Of a stretch of 64,000 bases of DNA, positions 24,968-36,900 are shown in pieces. Under the pieces are notes generated by a model. That model saw only the letters and a list, made by a program, of their open reading frames with translations, did not search any database and was not told where the DNA came from. Numbering within the stretch: position 1 is the stretch's first letter; each line of letters opens with the position of its first letter. Source of the DNA: Paraphysoderma sedebokerense (lineage: Eukaryota > Blastocladiomycota > Physodermatomycetes > Physodermatales > Physodermataceae); NCBI GenBank assembly GCA_025602915.1, contig JAHLJZ010000014.1, positions 368,825 through 432,824 of the forward strand, given 5' to 3'. The translations under genes and the position numbers were made by a program.

Positions 24968-27900
24968 CTACATCAAGAATTCTCTAATAGTAATCGGCTT
25001 TCGAACAGCGTTAGAATAACCTTCGTTAAATTTGTACCATATTCTGACTTTTAGTTTCTCGGGTTTGGCATTTCCTACAAGGAAAGAATTGGTAATGTCA
25101 GCGTCGCGCAAATTGTTTCATCTAACAAACAACTGCTCAATATACAAAAATTACAAACCTTGGGAATCCAACGATTCCGGAGCAGCCGGGATAGGTCGAC
25201 CAAAGAAATCGACTGGCGCCTATATATACAACGATTGAAACGAGTTAGTTTATACAGCATCCATCAGCAACACCCGTTGATGACGTGATCACTAAAAACA
25301 ATAGAATGGCATTTTTACCTTTTCTATAATCTTTTGACTTGCAGTTACCGGTGTGCTACTTTCAAGTATTAGAGTACGCAAAGTATCGAGCCAGTTGGTC
25401 AATTGTTTCCTCGTAATACCTCTACTTGCAATTAGGACGCATACCTTAATGTCTTTTTAGCCTTTTTCTTTGTCTTCTTTTCAGCCTCCGGATCGTTCTT
25501 TCGATACATCTCTGTATCCACCTACATACAGTAATAAACCAAGCTACCGCGTCAGTCTCCTTATTCTAAACATGAATGATGATATATTGGTATAGGAAAG
25601 TACGAAACCTCATGAGCTATCATTTGTCGAACAGCATACTGACTAGGCAAAATTGATCGCAATCCACCGATTGTGGTTGCCCAAGAGATAATTTTATCAA
25701 TTGGTCTATTTCACAAAAAAAAGAAACAAATTATACACAATTAGGACAAGATTTATAAGCAAGTCACCAAACGAAACAGAAAAGCATGAATGTAAAATAC
25801 TAAGTGAACTTACGGTTCAATCCTGAATCCGTACTGGCCTTCGCCTATTTTCTCTTGAACCAACGTAATTCTAAATGAAACCAAAATCTGAACCAAGTTT
25901 TTCAACGACTGTTTCTCCATGGGCCGCATTACTTGAGCATTGGCCTTCATGAATCTGATTAATAAAAGTCAAAGGGGAAAGACGAAACAGAGTTTTGCAT
26001 ACAGATTTAATATTTGGTGTAACGATTCTGGCTAAGTAGCTTAGCAGTTCGAGTACGAGCGAATCTTTAGTGAATCTGTTTCTTGTGATTGGCGGTATAT
26101 GATTATAAAATGAGGTCAATATATTCTGGTTATTGCGGTGTTCGACGAATGCCTGGTGTATCATGTCATAAGATGTACTCAGACGTGAGTAAAATGACAA
26201 TTAAATGATATAACGATTTGGCAAGAAAACGAAAACAAAACCTCGTAATCCGTTCTCGGGAATTCCAAATAAGGTTTATATCCGCTCGACCAAACTTTGT
26301 GAAACATAGCGAAGCAGTATGGTAAATACTGGTTTAGAATCATTCCGTTTCCACCTCCACCCCCTGCACTGAAACTTTTAGAATGTAATGTGTCATAGTA
26401 CAGAATCCAGTCCAATCCGGTGTTGATCTTTTGTAGGCCAAGGTCATGGAACCGGATCAGGGGATAGTTCTCAAAACACCCTACGAAAGGAGGAATCGAT
26501 AGTTAGCCGAAAGTCTGATGGAAGCAGAACAAGTATAACTACCGTTTATAAGGCGGTCATATTCCCCGCATGTCTGAACGAGATTGACAATGCGTTGAAT
26601 GAAACGGCCTGATTCATTTTCAACTACATAAAAAATTATCAAACACAACACATGAGTTAGTTTGCTACGCTAAGTCTAGGTAAGAAGAGACAACGAACCA
26701 TCTCCTTCTTGGTCATTCTTTTTCACCAGAATTTCATTTCTCCTTTTTTTCCCATTTGGTAATTGAAATATCTCGCCCCAAATCGTGAAGAGTCCTTTGG
26801 TCGAGTCTTTCAATCCGATATTCAGATTGGAAAGCGATGAAATGTTAAATTCCGTGGACTTGCGTCGGATGAACTGATTGGGACGTCGGATGGTTAATTA
26901 CATGGATACATGAACTAAATTCGAAGCAATAGGTCACCTGTAGAGTGTTCAGACAAGTCCTTAGATCCCCATCCGTCACTTCACATAGCCCTGTTAACGT
27001 TCTTAAATCGGTTTTTAAACCTTCTCTCTGACAGATGTCATAAAGTCTTGTACTCAAATTTGTAATATCCGGCTTCCGATATTGTATGATTTGCGCGATG
27101 GATCTCAAGGGCCGTAAAACCGGCACATAATGATCATTACAGATACATATGATAGGTCGGGTGAGAGGGCGTCTTGAAAACCCTTTCTTTTTATCTAAAT
27201 AAGCAGATGAGTAAATATCCGACAAGTATTTAGCGGGAAGAATATGATATGACAGACGACCTTTGTTTTTTGCAGTTTCTGTAGACTCATTTTCCACGTC
27301 GACGCTTGCAAGATCAACGAGTAACTTGATAAAGTTCTGAAAAGACATACATCATTTCTGGATCAGTTATTTTTCATTCACGCATGATTATTCTTCGGGA
27401 TTTAAGGAATTCATATAATATGAATATAATGACGAGACAAACCGTTTCCCCCGCACCAGACACTCCATCAATTTCGTCAATCACAACTAATTTGGGTTTA
27501 CAATTTGTTGATCCATTGGAAATAGATTTATTGTAAATAGCATTATGCAATTTATCTTTGATTGTTGAGCCAGTTCGTTCATCGCTGTAGTAGTGGTGAT
27601 TCATTTTAGTATTGAAAGAAATGGAACAATATGTCAGCTCACGAAGATAGAAATTGGCGTCATGGAAGGAGAATAGAATTATACCTAGCATTAATTTCAA
27701 CCACATTATATCCCGCCTGTCGTGCAATGACATTGGCTAGAGTCGTTTTGCCGAGGCCGGGAGGACCTGTTATCAATAGAATCTATAAACGTATTATTAC
27801 TTTAGATTGATCCAGAGGGCAAAAGTACTGAAGCAATAGCGTTCCTACCTTTTTATCTGGTCTTTTTAATGGATCTCCCTTAAAGGAAACATTGTCGGTA

Positions 27901-29526
27901 TATGTTAAATCTAAGAAACGGAATGAATGGAACTACATACCGCATCTTTGAAGTTTTTTTTCTTTAAGTTTGTTAACCTTACTTTTGGTTTCAACGACTT
28001 CTTAGTATCTCCGAAAACACAGAAATCCCATTCCTTCACCCATAATAGAATTTCTCGATTTATAACCTTATCGGTTGGTTAGTACTATTCTGCTGGAAAC
28101 AGATGACTATCTTCATCCTAAATCAAGGCAGGAGGATATCATACCTCGTCGCCGATTAATTCATGATAACTCTGGGGCCGGTATTTATCGGACCATAATC
28201 TGTTCTCGGTAGTGGCATTCAACTCGGCATAAAGCGGATCGTTTAGAGGGCTGTTAGGGGTTAGTAGTGAGCAAACAAAATTAACTGAATATAAAACCCT
28301 AAAGAGAGGAAGAAGACAGGATTCATACATTAATAATTCGTCATCTTCTCGCTGTTTTCTCGCCCTTTCTTCTCGCTCTATCTGATCCAACATGTTAAAT
28401 ATACTACTACCCAGCAAATTGCCTGATTGTATGTGTCCTGTGTCACGGCTGGCGGACGGTTTTGGTAGTTTCTTTGGAAAATAGTATTGGGTTCCATTTT
28501 CTGAGATCCCTGAAATGAATGATCCGGTTACAGGTTGGATACGATAGTTCTTTTTTACGTTTATCGATTTCAAGGGCATTCGTCGATGCGGAATCGGGGA
28601 AAAGGAATCTGAGAATGGGTTGAAGCAGTAAAATTTGTTTGAGCACAGAGTAGCTGAGGGTCCAGCTTAAACATCGACATACCTCTATCATTAAATGGTT
28701 CTTCTGTATTGCTATTCAATTTATCCATGAAAGGGTTCGGTTTGTGTTTTTGGGGACTCCCGCGTCCGGATCCAAACAACTCGTCCATATCCTCATCCGT
28801 TTCTTCCAAATTTAGCTTCTTCTGAGTCATTAGATCGGCCTTCTCCAACTTAATGACATTCTCATCATCTGAGTCAAAGATATCCCCGTGACTCTGTCGT
28901 TGTTGGCCATTTCCAGACTGCAATTCGTCTTGAAACGAGTCATGCGAGGATCTATGTTCTTCTTCTTCCAGCATACTTTCTTCCAAATCAAGTAGTCGAT
29001 CCATATCAAAATCATTTTCTTCGTCGTTTTTGATGTTTCTCCCTTGATTGATTTGTTGTCTATTTACAGAATCGGTTTGATTGGATGTTAATTCAAATTC
29101 TTCTTCCGAGTTGTAATCTATCAAAGTTGATTTCTTTGGAGGAGAAAGTGATTCCTCGTCAACTTGATTCTCAGCAGTATGTGCGGTTTTCAATCCAACA
29201 ATATCTTCGTCGTCTGAATTGAGTTCAATCAATGGTTTATTCGGAGAAGAGTTGTGTTGATTCGATGTACGCGGGCGATGAGAATCTGTGTTGGTGTCGC
29301 GGGCAGAAACTGACGGGAGGGACAGAGAGAGCGAATCAATAATCTTAGACTGTTGTATTTTCGGCTTCTTCAAAGGCTGCAGAATATGATCTATCTGAGT
29401 AAGAGATTCGCACGGTCTCTTTGCAGGAGTACAATCGGTTGGGTCTGCAGCTGTAGGATTCGATGCAACTGGGGTGGTGGTCGGTGAGATTGGACCGTCG
29501 GAAGAGATATTATCTTTACCCAACAT
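24968..29526 (-). CDS. CTF18: Chromosome transmission fidelity protein 18 (alternative RFC large subunit)
   Basis: AAA+ clamp-loader subunit that with Rfc2-5, Dcc1 and Ctf8 loads PCNA for cohesion and replication checkpoint work. Eighteen exons give 1,060 residues. Residues 1-280 are an acidic, low-complexity N-terminus. The core begins at LWSDKYRPQSYHELIGDE, continues through VINREILLWVKEWDFCVFG, Walker A GPPGLGKTT, VVEINASDERTG and Walker B VVIDEIDGV, to FPRTDYEAFVEH. The family-specific C-terminus ends at FFGRPIPAAPES and WYKFNEGYSNAVRKPITIREF. The last exon (25074-24968) has no methionine of its own and is identified by phase. The spacer to the HDHD2-like start at 29940 is a divergent promoter of about 410 bases. 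Confidence 0.95.
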
Positions 29527-29939
29527 GTTAAATATAATATATTGTAGGCTTTTCTTGTCGAATATGAGTTACTTCCAGAACAATTGTGCAGATGTGTCTA
29601 AACGGATATCAAATTCTTCCAAGAGGGAGTGCGTGTTTTTGGTGAAACTTGAATGAATGCCAGATGAAGGTGAGTCGACAGAATTTAAAAAGCGGCACAA
29701 GAATAGATAGAATTTAGTGAGATAGGTGCAAAGATGTATTCTAATGATGATGAGATTTAGTGTTCACTCTAATTGTGGATATTTCCTCAAGCAATGCATT
29801 CAAAGCAGATGCGTCCATTCCCTCTCTTCTCTCTGTAAACAAACATCGATTGCCGAACACGACATCTGCTATTATCATTATCACTATCATTGCCATACTT
29901 TCTATTCCACCTCAGTTTGACATCTAGGCCAGCGCTAAT
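29527..29939. other. Divergent promoter region CTF18 / HDHD2-like
   Basis: About 410 bases between two divergent ATGs. Short open frames on both strands show no domain. Contains TTATCATTATCACTATCATTGCC-like repeats near 29873-29895; otherwise nothing notable. Confidence 0.4.
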
Positions 29940-31124
29940 ATGCCGAGGGTATCTGCAGTCTTCATTGATCTGAGCGGGTAGATATATCCTCTTCCTGCCA
30001 ATGCGTGTCCACATTCTAATCTTGGGCAATATGTTGCTAACTGATACTGACGTGAATTTTACCTATTGTATGGCATCAACAGAACACTCCATGTCGACAG
30101 TGAACCCATACCCAACGCTGTATCTGCCTTGGATAGATTGAGGAGAGAATGTCCTGGGTTGAAGGTAAAATGATCATCTACTTTCAGTTTCCAGTTCACG
30201 GTTCTCTCCGCATCATTAACAATCAACGCCTCCTTAACATAAGATCAGATTTGTTACCAACACTACCAAAGAGTCTATCAACTCACTGCTCGATAAACTC
30301 ACCCGTCTGGGGTTCGATATTCCGAGGAATGAACTCTTCACTTCTCTTCTGGCTGCACGAAAGCTCGTGGAACGACTCAACTTGCGTCCATTGCTGTTCC
30401 TCGAAGAAGAAGCCATGAATGATTTTATTGGAATTACTACAGATGAACCAAACTCCGTTGTGATTGGTTTGGCACCTAGCTGTTTTCATTATGAAAAGGT
30501 ATGTTGCATTGGCGGTATCGACGACAGAACGTCGATCTCGAGAGTATGCCCACAACTGGATTCATAATTGTTGTGTTGTGCACTCTAAAATTAGCCTTAC
30601 GGAAGCTATGATCTGACATGACGCTGAATTTCGCTATTAAATTATCTTAGCTAAACCAAGCCTACCATATCCTCAGTTCTACGCCTGACCCTCGCCTCAT
30701 CGCTATTCACAAATCACCCACTTACCTTACATCTGACCCGCCATCTTCCTCCAACTTCACTTCTTCTGATACAAAGAAAACGCACATTCACTCTTTAGGC
30801 CCTGGCCCGTTCGTTACGCTCTTGGAATCCGTCACGTCCCTCTCCGCCACGGTAGTGGGGAAACCTTCTCCGTCCTTTTTTGCTGAAGCTGTTCATTCCT
30901 GCGGACTGGCTGGTAAAGAGGCAGAGATATGGATGATCGGAGATGACATTGTTTCTGATATTTCAGGGATAAAAAAAATAGGTGGAAATGGAATACTGGT
31001 TCAAACAGGGAAATATAAAAGCGGGGATGAAGGTAAACTGAAGGGAGTGACGCCTGATGTGGTCGTTAAAGATTTTGCAGAAGCGGTCGATGTAGTGGTC
31101 AAGACGTGGAAGGAGGATCATTAG
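29940..31124 (+). CDS. HDHD2: HDHD2-like haloacid dehalogenase hydrolase
   Basis: Cytosolic HAD-superfamily phosphatase of the HDHD2 type; the physiological substrate is uncertain. Four exons (29940-29977, 30083-30164, 30244-30498, 30651-31124) give 282 residues. Motif I is VFIDLSGTLH, where Ser replaces the second Asp, as is normal in HDHD2. Motif II is FVTNTTKES, motif III the Lys in VVGKPSPSFF, motif IV IGDDIVSDI. Further family signatures are NSVVIGLAP and LGPGPFVTLLE. Length matches animal HDHD2 (about 260) apart from a Ser-rich insertion near TSDPPSSSNFTSSDTKK. The third intron (30499-30650, 152 bases) is longer than the local norm. Confidence 0.92.
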
Positions 31125-31341
31125 AGTTGATTTGTCTGTGTAGAAAATGCAAATGTATTTGTATATTCTATATTTCAGTTATGGAAATATGTAATAAGAA
31201 GAATCACAAAATTAATTTCGATCTCTCTCTCTCTTGGTCTATATCATAATATCAGACCAAGACATATCCTTAGATCGCTAGCTAAATATCATCAATCGAA
31301 CCAGCGCTACTATGTCAATTGCCATACTGTATATAACATTA

Positions 31342-33048
31342 TTAAACAGGAACGTCACATCTACCACTTCTTTGAGAGTCTAGTCTAAATATTCTTTTCT
31401 CCATTAAGTCGAAATCACGTTTGAACCCTGGAATAAGGCCTTCTTGATATGCAAAAGATTGGTTGCTAAATCGGGATGATTCGGGGGAACATAATTCTTG
31501 ATTCGAAATTGCAAATAACGGGGAAAATTTATCAAAGTGATTTAATTTCTGATTAATGTATGAATTGAAAAAAAAGGTTAATCACTAAACATTTTTAAGC
31601 TCTTATTGAGAACGCACTCACATTTTTGTACTTCTGTGCTAAACAATAGCCATGGTTAAAGGCCCGTGAGACCTCGACCATGTATCTCTCCGTTGCTGTC
31701 TTGAACTTGCCTGTTACCCGTTGCAAAAAGCATAATAAGTATAAGCAATTGATATAAGTAGACGTAACGTGTTGAGGATTAACAAACAAGAAGAATCGAG
31801 CCAGGTACGTACCCAAATATCCATCGTCGTTCATTGAGTTTTCCGACCTCTCCCGTGAAGTTGCATTACCGGGTAAATTGTTCATGTTGGGGGAATACGG
31901 ATACGGGATATGTAGCGCGGGAAAAGCATGATTGCGGCACTTTACGAATTTCTTTCCATCCTCTGCCATGACGTAGCCAAAGAACGGGCATGGAACAGGA
32001 GAGTTGTACTCGTTTTTACCCTGTTTTTGCATGGTAAGCATATAATTCCCAAGTAAATTAAATTCACTAAAAGTTTGCAATTTTATTGCGATTTCTTTGA
32101 ATGCGGCGTTGAAATCAGGTTTTCCCAAATGTTCTGTAATGGTTTGTCGAAGCGGAGGGAAAACTGTTCGAGGGATAACGTAGGGATAGAATGATACGTG
32201 ACAAGAGTGGTAAAAACCCTGTGGAAGAGCGAATTCGACGACTTTGCGATAAAAGTCAATCTCACCGATATCCCAGTAAAAAAAGTACGGAAGTCCCATA
32301 AGATATGTTAATGCATCAAATTGTTTGTTAGATAGGATGCAAAATGAAATCTCTGGAATCGTCGTCGAGACAACTCTGGGTTATGCGATTCAAGGGGTAG
32401 CAAGACAAACCATTATCATCAAAAAGAGAGCTACAAGTCAATGGATAATTGAATATGGTATCAGTGTCCATAAAGAGAAAATAGTCGGCATCGGAATAAC
32501 TATCAGCCAACATTCTTGACCATTGCTGCAGCATAGGGTAAATTAAATTTGGTTAATGCTTACTACTCAAATCGCCCAGCGAGACAACAACAAAAAAAAA
32601 AGTTGACAACAGCCATATAGCATTACCTGCTTTACCCAACCAGACCGTTCAAAGTTATGCAGGACATCCTCTAGTGGACTCTCATCAACATAATGGACCA
32701 CTGTTCTATGTCTTTGGGGTAATATTAAATGGATCGGGAGTTGCCCCTCATCCTTCGACATGAAATATCTCACCGTTTTAATACAGGGCACAAATCGATC
32801 GATACTGCCAACAAAGAACCCATGGCCAGTAAATCCCAAGACGAATGTACATGGATCAGGATATCTATATTGGAGAATGGACATTCTGAATCAGAATGAC
32901 CTCGCCACAAAGATTGTTGGGGTAGCAACTGCATATTCGCAATCGTCAAAGCGAAAACGAAAAGAGCGAATATCGCCAAATAGGATAAACGAGGATACTG
33001 TCGACGGAGTGATCTTAACATTCTGAGAGGAATAATTCCCATTGGCAT
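31342..33048 (-). CDS. Type II membrane glycosyltransferase (GT-A-like, DXD)
   Basis: Likely a Golgi or ER glycosyltransferase, family not assigned. Six exons (33048-32774, 32711-32627, 32525-32435, 32373-31813, 31710-31622, 31548-31342) sum to 435 residues in perfect phase. After a basic N-terminus, LAIFALFVFALTI is a signal anchor. NIDILIHV and RTVVHYVDES look like the first strands of a GT-A fold, and FLFMDTDTIF contains the metal-binding DXD. Downstream come SNKQFDALTYLMGLPYFFYWD and FSEFNLLGNYML. The last exon has no ATG and was found by phase (GFKRDFDLMEKRIF). The exon 1/2 splice is uncertain: a second open frame overlaps it at 32567-32884 and could be used with a 44-base intron. It is not a KRE2/GT15 enzyme by motif. 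Confidence 0.65.
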
Positions 33049-33917
33049 GTAACTTGAGTTTTTGATTCTCGAATTATTCTCGAACGATTGGTACCAGCAA
33101 ATCAAGATCTATTATCAAGATCTTTTGTGATCCAGAAGTGATCCAGACTGATCCCTGTGTGCATTAGCAGGTGACTGACCCCGTGGTGTCACTCGAACCC
33201 GGAACTCGGAACACATCCGAAGAAGCTATTGGTGCTTCGTGATCCTATTATTCCCAACTTCCGCACGATATATATGAATTATTCACCTCATTTGATCCCA
33301 ATATCCTGATCCACAATAAAATAAATTTAACAAACTGTATAACCAAGTAAGGCGTTCCAAAAAATAGTTATACTCAATATGAAGTGAGGATATATCATAT
33401 CTGATATCTGATCACTTGAATCAGACAGGCAGGGTCTGATAAACGTGTGAAGACATTGGCCATTGTACTACACCTTGGTCGTCTGTTTGGTTGTCTGTTG
33501 TAGTTATGAATTAACTAATAAAGAATGATTTATATAACATGGCACATGTGTTCTGATATTTCTATGAGAATCTTAAATTTCCTTTTTATATCATCTCCCC
33601 GAATGTTGTCACAATTAATCATCCTTAATAGTGGGATTGTTAAACGGAAATCCGAATTTTTAGATCTCTTGTAAGGCATTACATTAGAGGTTTAACTGTT
33701 CGTTTTCGCCAGTGCCGATACATGGCTGTCGAGCCTCCTTCCCGTGCCTGAACAGATTATCGCTACATTCTGCTCCTGAGTTCTAAATTATCAGCAATCC
33801 AAATTAAACAACAACATTATCCGGAAATTTTAACATTTCAGGATTATAGTTGAAACCCCGAGAAACGAATTTGCGAGCGTAGTTTATTGTTATCTATTAC
33901 AAGAAATGTACAACTAC
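33049..33917. other. Intergenic region
   Basis: About 870 AT-rich bases lying upstream of the glycosyltransferase and downstream of the TIG protein gene. Contains repeated GATCCAGA/GATCTG words near 33110-33150 and 33390-33440. No coding signal seen. Confidence 0.4.
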
Positions 33918-36900
33918 TCAACTAATCTCAACAGGCCTTTTCTTCGTATTTCTCCTCGTTTCGAAATTATCGGTTATAGCATGCAGGAAATCCCTCAAAA
34001 TAGCACCAAAAACGACCAGAATAAAAAAGCCAATTACAGAGAAAATAATTATGATTAACGCGGTACGATACTGCGCAAGTTGGAAATTATCAATTCTAAA
34101 TGGCAAGCCGAACGCCAATACCAGTATACTACAAATAACAGACATCTTCTCCAGCGTGTTAAACATTTGGTGATGGTAAGGGTTATATTTAATATATACC
34201 AGAAGGATAGTAAGAAGGGCTATGATCGTAAGAACAATCTGAAGTCCGGTATATCTGTCATGCCTAATTTAGCAAATACTTCAGTCTCATTTGAAACCAA
34301 ACCAAATAGACTTACCGCGAAAAGAATATACTGATGCTGACAATGGCAAGTTTATGTAGTAACTGTATCACAATGAAGTATTGGTACTGCGGTTTAAAGT
34401 CGCCATCACCTTGCATGATCGTTCGTGATATGTGCCTCCAATTTTCCCATGACGGTCCTCGATACCTCGATTGACAATAAAGAAAAGAAAGCAATCCAAA
34501 ATACAGTGGTATACCAATGGCGTATACTCTAGAGAAATCGAAAAATATTCGTTAGGATAATGTAATGGTTTGGGAGAAACGGTTAAACAGTATGAACGCA
34601 CATCACTGCGGCAACATTAATGGGGAGGTCTCGATACCACCAATCCGTGTAGCACACGAGCGAAACGTCGTCATCTAAAGAATCAATCTTAGTGCCGAAA
34701 TGGACACAGTAGCCGAACTATAAGAATGTGGGACCGACCTAGGTATGCTTTTCCATCGCTTTCGAGAGTACAGTCAAAAAGTGACAACGATTTCGCCGCA
34801 AGATTCACATATAATATTGACAAAGCAATATTAAACAATTTCATCAGGCGCAGTATGAAATTAGTACGAGAGCCAACAGAAGGATTCGCAGGCAATTTTA
34901 GGGGAGTAACTCGCTGACTGCCACCACCTTTTAATCGCATGATACCTTTAACAACCATTAAAATCGCCATACTCCAAATAATAAATACCGCCAAAACTAT
35001 CGGAATAGCCAAAACTATTCGCGTTTTTTGACTGAAATTCAGCTCTGACTTTATGAGACACTCGGGCGATACGAGTTCAACGTTGAAATTGAGAAAGTTC
35101 AGGTAATCTATTATAGCTAGTAACTCAGGTGGCCAATCGAGTCTCACTTTTCGCAGCATCCACACCGTTTGTAGAAAGTTGACTAGAATATTCATGAATG
35201 CGAAGCTAATTAAGAGGGTTAAAAACAATGCTTAGGATCCAATTTTGTCAAGTATAATGAAACCAAAAATTGTTACCTTAACTTATAGATCTTCATTTGT
35301 CGAACGAAATAGAGAGAACCGAATATGATCAGAAACACCGAGATCACAATGATACTCGGCATATAGTTCATTGGTGTGCACTCAAAGCATGCATCACCGA
35401 AACGGTAGTAGTTCGGCTGACATTCGGCGCAGCGTATTCCACGATACCCCCGGCTGCATGCATTTTCTGCAGTACCGGAACAGGCCTCCAACTACAACAG
35501 GTGCGAAAATTAGATATTCAACAGCATTCATTCACGAAGCTGTCAGATTACAACTTACCGGAAAGCATGCCAAAAATGTTGCATTATCCTCGCTTCTCCA
35601 CCAACCATATTGAGGACGAGGGGGGACTTTCCCATCGACACTTTAATGCAATGTCAGATAAGAACCAATACAATTTCAATAAAAGTACAGAATACTACCT
35701 GCAAACAGCTCCTAATTGTTTAAAAGGTTCATGTTGAGTATATACGTAACGCGAGGGCAAGTTTGGGAAAAAATTCAAACAAACCTTGGGGACATGGCTC
35801 GCATATTTCCCCCGGGCCATTTCCAAAGATGTTATTATAAAGACCTGGATACGTTAAAAAAATTTGTAAAATATTATAGCAAATGACATTAAATAATGCT
35901 TTTGTGTACCTGGCGGACAAGAAAAGGTGAAACTGAAGGTACAATTATTTGATGTTGCACCTTCCCCGTCTATTGCGTGTACCGTGAAGTTAGAATACGG
36001 ATACCCTCCACCAGAATGGTTCCCCTCAAAAGTCAATTTAGCATTGTAGAATGAGTCGCCACTATGTAGTTCTCGACCATTCTGGTCCCTTATGATACCT
36101 CGACCGGGTTGAGTAGTCAAGACAAAAGTTAGATTGGAATTGTCGACATCTTCATGCTGGAATTGGAACGAGTGATTGCTTGAAACCCCAACGAGGAATT
36201 CTAGCGGTAAATCAATCTGGGGCTGTAAACATGATATCGATGGTGCATCATTAACCGGTAGCACGGGAAATATAATCTGATATGTCAAATATTCGTTGTT
36301 AATATTATCAGTGTAAGTTACATTGAAGTGTTGATAATCGTCCAGTGTCGAACTGAAGTAATTCAGAGACGGGACATATAAAACTTTATATGGCGGGCCT
36401 CTAACTTCGGAGCCTTCTCCCAGGAGCGTTTTCAACCCGCGTTCGGCGTCAATGAAGTATATCGACCCATTGATACGCAAATTGGTGATTTTCACTGTCA
36501 ATTTGTCGGCAACATCGATGTCAGAGATAACAAATTCAAATGTTGTCTCGGTGTCTTCGTAAACTGTGATATTTAAGCTAGTTGTGTTTAGAAGTGGGAT
36601 ATCTTGAGTCGATGTTAGTTCAACGGTTGTTCTTATCAATATTACAAATGTCAAAAGTTCTCACCATTTATCGGGTTGACAAGAAACAAAATTGTTCCGT
36701 TCACAGTGGAATTGAATTGGCCATCATTAGCCATGAACTGAAATGAATCTGATCCATAGAAATTCGACAAAGGATGATATTTGAGTGTTGTGTTTTGAGT
36801 GAAGTACAACGGAACAGTTGTAATCTGATCCCACGACGTTCCATTCAAACTAAAGAGAGACCCTTTTTGCGGTAAAGACAGTAAAATCACAGTTTGCTCC

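Noticed and set aside
28570-28682. Continuation of the first CTF18 exon to its frame stop
   Set aside because: A 74-base intron (28609-28682) joins in phase to a frame carrying family-like sequence, whereas the straight frame stops.
31342-33048. KRE2/MNT1 (GT15) mannosyltransferase
   Set aside because: Type II topology and a DXD are present, but none of the GT15 motifs I would expect are seen.
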